Positions 7,525-8,176 of a stretch of 8,176 bases of DNA are shown one piece after another. The number at the start of each line of letters is the position of its first letter. Positions within the stretch are counted from its first letter, which is position 1. Where the stretch lies: the NCBI GenBank assembly GCA_012519645.1, contig JAAYPU010000159.1:1-8176 (forward strand), read 5' to 3'. The stretch is from Clostridiales bacterium. GTDB lineage: Bacteria; Bacillota; Clostridia; Peptostreptococcales; JAAYPU01. A program made the translations under genes and the position numbers. A model generated the notes under the pieces. The model saw only the letters and a list, made by a program, of their open reading frames with translations, searched no databases and was not told where the DNA came from.

Positions 7525-7558
7525 TGAAAATTTATTTTTTTTTATTTTGGAGAAAAAA

Positions 7559-7572
7559 TGTAAACGTTTTCA
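7559..7572. promoter_or_regulatory. Distal cre (CcpA-type) operator, gltBD
   Basis: TGTAAACGTTTTCA matches the cre consensus TGWAANCGNTNWCA at all 14 positions. Its centre lies about 93 bp upstream of the predicted gltB start and 48 bp from the proximal site. A run of nine T (7535-7543) and other A/T tracts lie between the two sites and could bend the DNA. Confidence 0.75.
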
Positions 7573-7592
7573 TAATGTTCGGGTTTTTAATC

Positions 7593-7722
7593 AGGTCTCC
7601 GGTCTCTGGCCTTAGGTGATCGAAATAGATAAAAGATAATAAATAATAGATAACAGTTAAGGAAGGAATTTGCTCATGCAAATTCCTAAATTCACTTTAT
7701 AACCTAACAGAAACTTTGTTTC
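7593..7722. repeat. Composite intergenic repeat, copy 2
   Basis: Ten 7-bp units fill 7593-7662 in the same order as copy 1. Four GGTCTC-type units occupy 7593-7620, the last two diverged; then come CGAAATA (7621-7627), four GATRAWA-type units (7628-7655) and GTTAAGG (7656-7662). A perfect 10-bp hairpin follows, AGGAATTTGC (7664-7673) with GCAAATTCCT (7678-7687) around TCAT. After an AACAG also seen in copy 1 comes a shorter hairpin, GAAAC-TTT-GTTTC (7710-7722). It lies between the terminator of the ANTAR gene and the gltB control region. Confidence 0.75.
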
Positions 7723-7768
7723 GTTGTAGGCTAAACGCAACGAGGTAGAAATCTACGATTTCGTTACC
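7710..7768. repeat. Cluster of small overlapping palindromes
   Basis: Several short inverted repeats are packed together. They are GAAAC-TTT-GTTTC (7710-7722), CGTTG (7722-7726) with CAACG (7738-7742), GTAGA-AA-TCTAC (7745-7756), and AACGA (7739-7743) with TCGTT (7761-7765). Some pairings exclude each other, because GAAAT and ATTTC within 7749-7762 can also pair. No ORF or known RNA family is recognised. It may be an extension of the composite repeat that is absent from copy 1. Confidence 0.5.
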
Positions 7769-7780
7769 GAGACTGCGAAC

Positions 7781-7826
7781 CACTAATCACTAATCACTAA
7801 TCACTAATCATTAATCACTAATCACT
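7781..7826. repeat. 7-bp tandem repeat array (CACTAAT unit)
   Basis: Six full heptamers are present. The units at 7781, 7788, 7795, 7802 and 7816 are perfect CACTAAT, and the one at 7809 is CATTAAT. A partial CACT ends the array at 7826. It is directly downstream of the ANTAR gene terminator. It is too short and has no spacers, so it is not a CRISPR array. Confidence 0.95.
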
Positions 7827-7836
7827 TGTCGGACAT

Positions 7837-7868
7837 AAAAAAAGAAAAGCATTCAGCTTTTCTTTTTT
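7837..7868 (-). terminator. Intrinsic terminator of the ANTAR regulator gene
   Basis: On the minus strand, starting one base after the TAG stop, an A-rich arm ending GAAAAGC pairs with GCTTTTC plus a T-run around the loop TGAAT. The full perfect stem is 13 bp (7868-7856 with 7850-7838). Seven T on the minus strand (7843-7837) form the U-tract. The near-symmetry means it could also act on plus-strand transcripts. It separates the ANTAR gene from gltBD. Confidence 0.85.
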
Positions 7869-8176
7869 CTATGAATATTCTTCAATTATTTTTTCCGCCA
7901 TAACATCCATTGATACACATTGATCCATGCTCTTTTTTCTGATATATTTGTAAGCCTCGTCTTCATTCATTCCCAATTTATCCATAATCATGCCTTTTGC
8001 TCTGTCAACCTTTTTACGGCCTTCAAGTGTATGTTCTAATTTTTCAACTTTTTGAGAAAGCATATTTATTCGATCTGAATTTACAATAGCAAATTCAACC
8101 ATATGATAAAGCTGATCGGGATTGACAGGCTTCATAATATAGGCATATACCTTCATTTTCTTTAATTTTTCCAGCA
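7869..8176 (-). CDS. ANTAR-domain response regulator (RNA-binding antiterminator), 5' end outside window
   Basis: Only the C-terminal part is present, 102 codons counting those before the first internal ATG. The reading frame stays open to the window edge, adding LEKLKK before that ATG. The first segment, KVYAYIMKPVNPDQLYHMVEFAI, is the end of a receiver domain, including the conserved Lys-Pro after strand beta-5. A coiled-coil linker follows (MLSQKVEKLEHTLEGR). The end is a typical ANTAR domain, with DRAKGMIMDKLGMNEDEAY and a last helix of MDVMAEKIIEEY. ANTAR proteins bind paired hexaloop RNA hairpins and prevent transcription termination. In clostridia such a protein (NitR type) is known beside glutamine synthetase and glutamate synthase genes, and the gltBD neighbour here fits that role. 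The ATG at 8156 is therefore probably internal. A terminator follows the stop directly. Confidence 0.88.
   Translation of the reverse strand, partial: LEKLKKMKVYAYIMKPVNPDQLYHMVEFAIVNSDRINMLSQKVEKLEHTLEGRKKVDRAKGMIMDKLGMNEDEAYKYIRKKSMDQCVSMDVMAEKIIEEYS

Noticed and set aside
7745..7756. Cas12a-like direct repeat (GTAGA/TCTAC stem)
   Set aside because: Cas12a repeats fold with TCTAC first and GTAGA second; here the order is reversed on both strands, and there is a single occurrence without spacers.
7781..7826. CRISPR array
   Set aside because: The units are 7 bp, contiguous and without spacers, and no cas gene is present.

Overview
The window reads as chromosomal DNA of a low-G+C, probably anaerobic Gram-positive bacterium of the Clostridia/Tissierellia type. 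The grounds are the A/T-rich intergenic DNA, strong GGAGG ribosome binding sites, CcpA-type cre operators, a sigma-A promoter, and an ANTAR regulator next to glutamate synthase genes. The species cannot be named from this sequence. All four genes lie on the minus strand, so transcription runs from high to low coordinates.

Region by region, in order of transcription. (1) 8176-7869: the 3' part of an ANTAR-domain response regulator cut by the window edge, followed at once by a strong intrinsic terminator. (2) 7868-7380: a 489-bp intergenic region. Its distal half holds 7-bp tandem repeats and a cluster of small palindromes. Its proximal half is the gltB control region, with two cre operators, a near-consensus promoter, a leader of about 93 nt, and a Shine-Dalgarno site inside a small hairpin loop. 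(3) 7379-1441: the gltB-gltD operon encoding both subunits of NADPH-dependent glutamate synthase, overlapping by one base. (4) 1440-1114: a second intergenic region with two hairpins and several 7-bp tandem arrays. (5) 1113-31: an AbrB-family membrane protein with a clear internal duplication. (6) 28-1: another 7-bp array at the window edge.

The main metabolic content is ammonia assimilation: GltB and GltD turn glutamine plus 2-oxoglutarate into two glutamates using NADPH. The upstream ANTAR protein is the kind of RNA-binding antiterminator found beside nitrogen-assimilation genes in clostridia. The cre sites suggest that carbon status also feeds into gltBD expression.

The least ordinary signal is in the non-coding DNA. 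Both intergenic regions carry a composite repeat made of ten consecutive heptamers, alignable without a gap at about 73% identity. Each copy is followed by a hairpin whose stem differs by a compensatory change, and then by a second hairpin. The two copies are direct repeats flanking gltBD. Three further heptamer arrays of unrelated sequence occur in the window, and all have the same 7-bp unit length. No complete new defence, mobile or biosynthetic system is visible.
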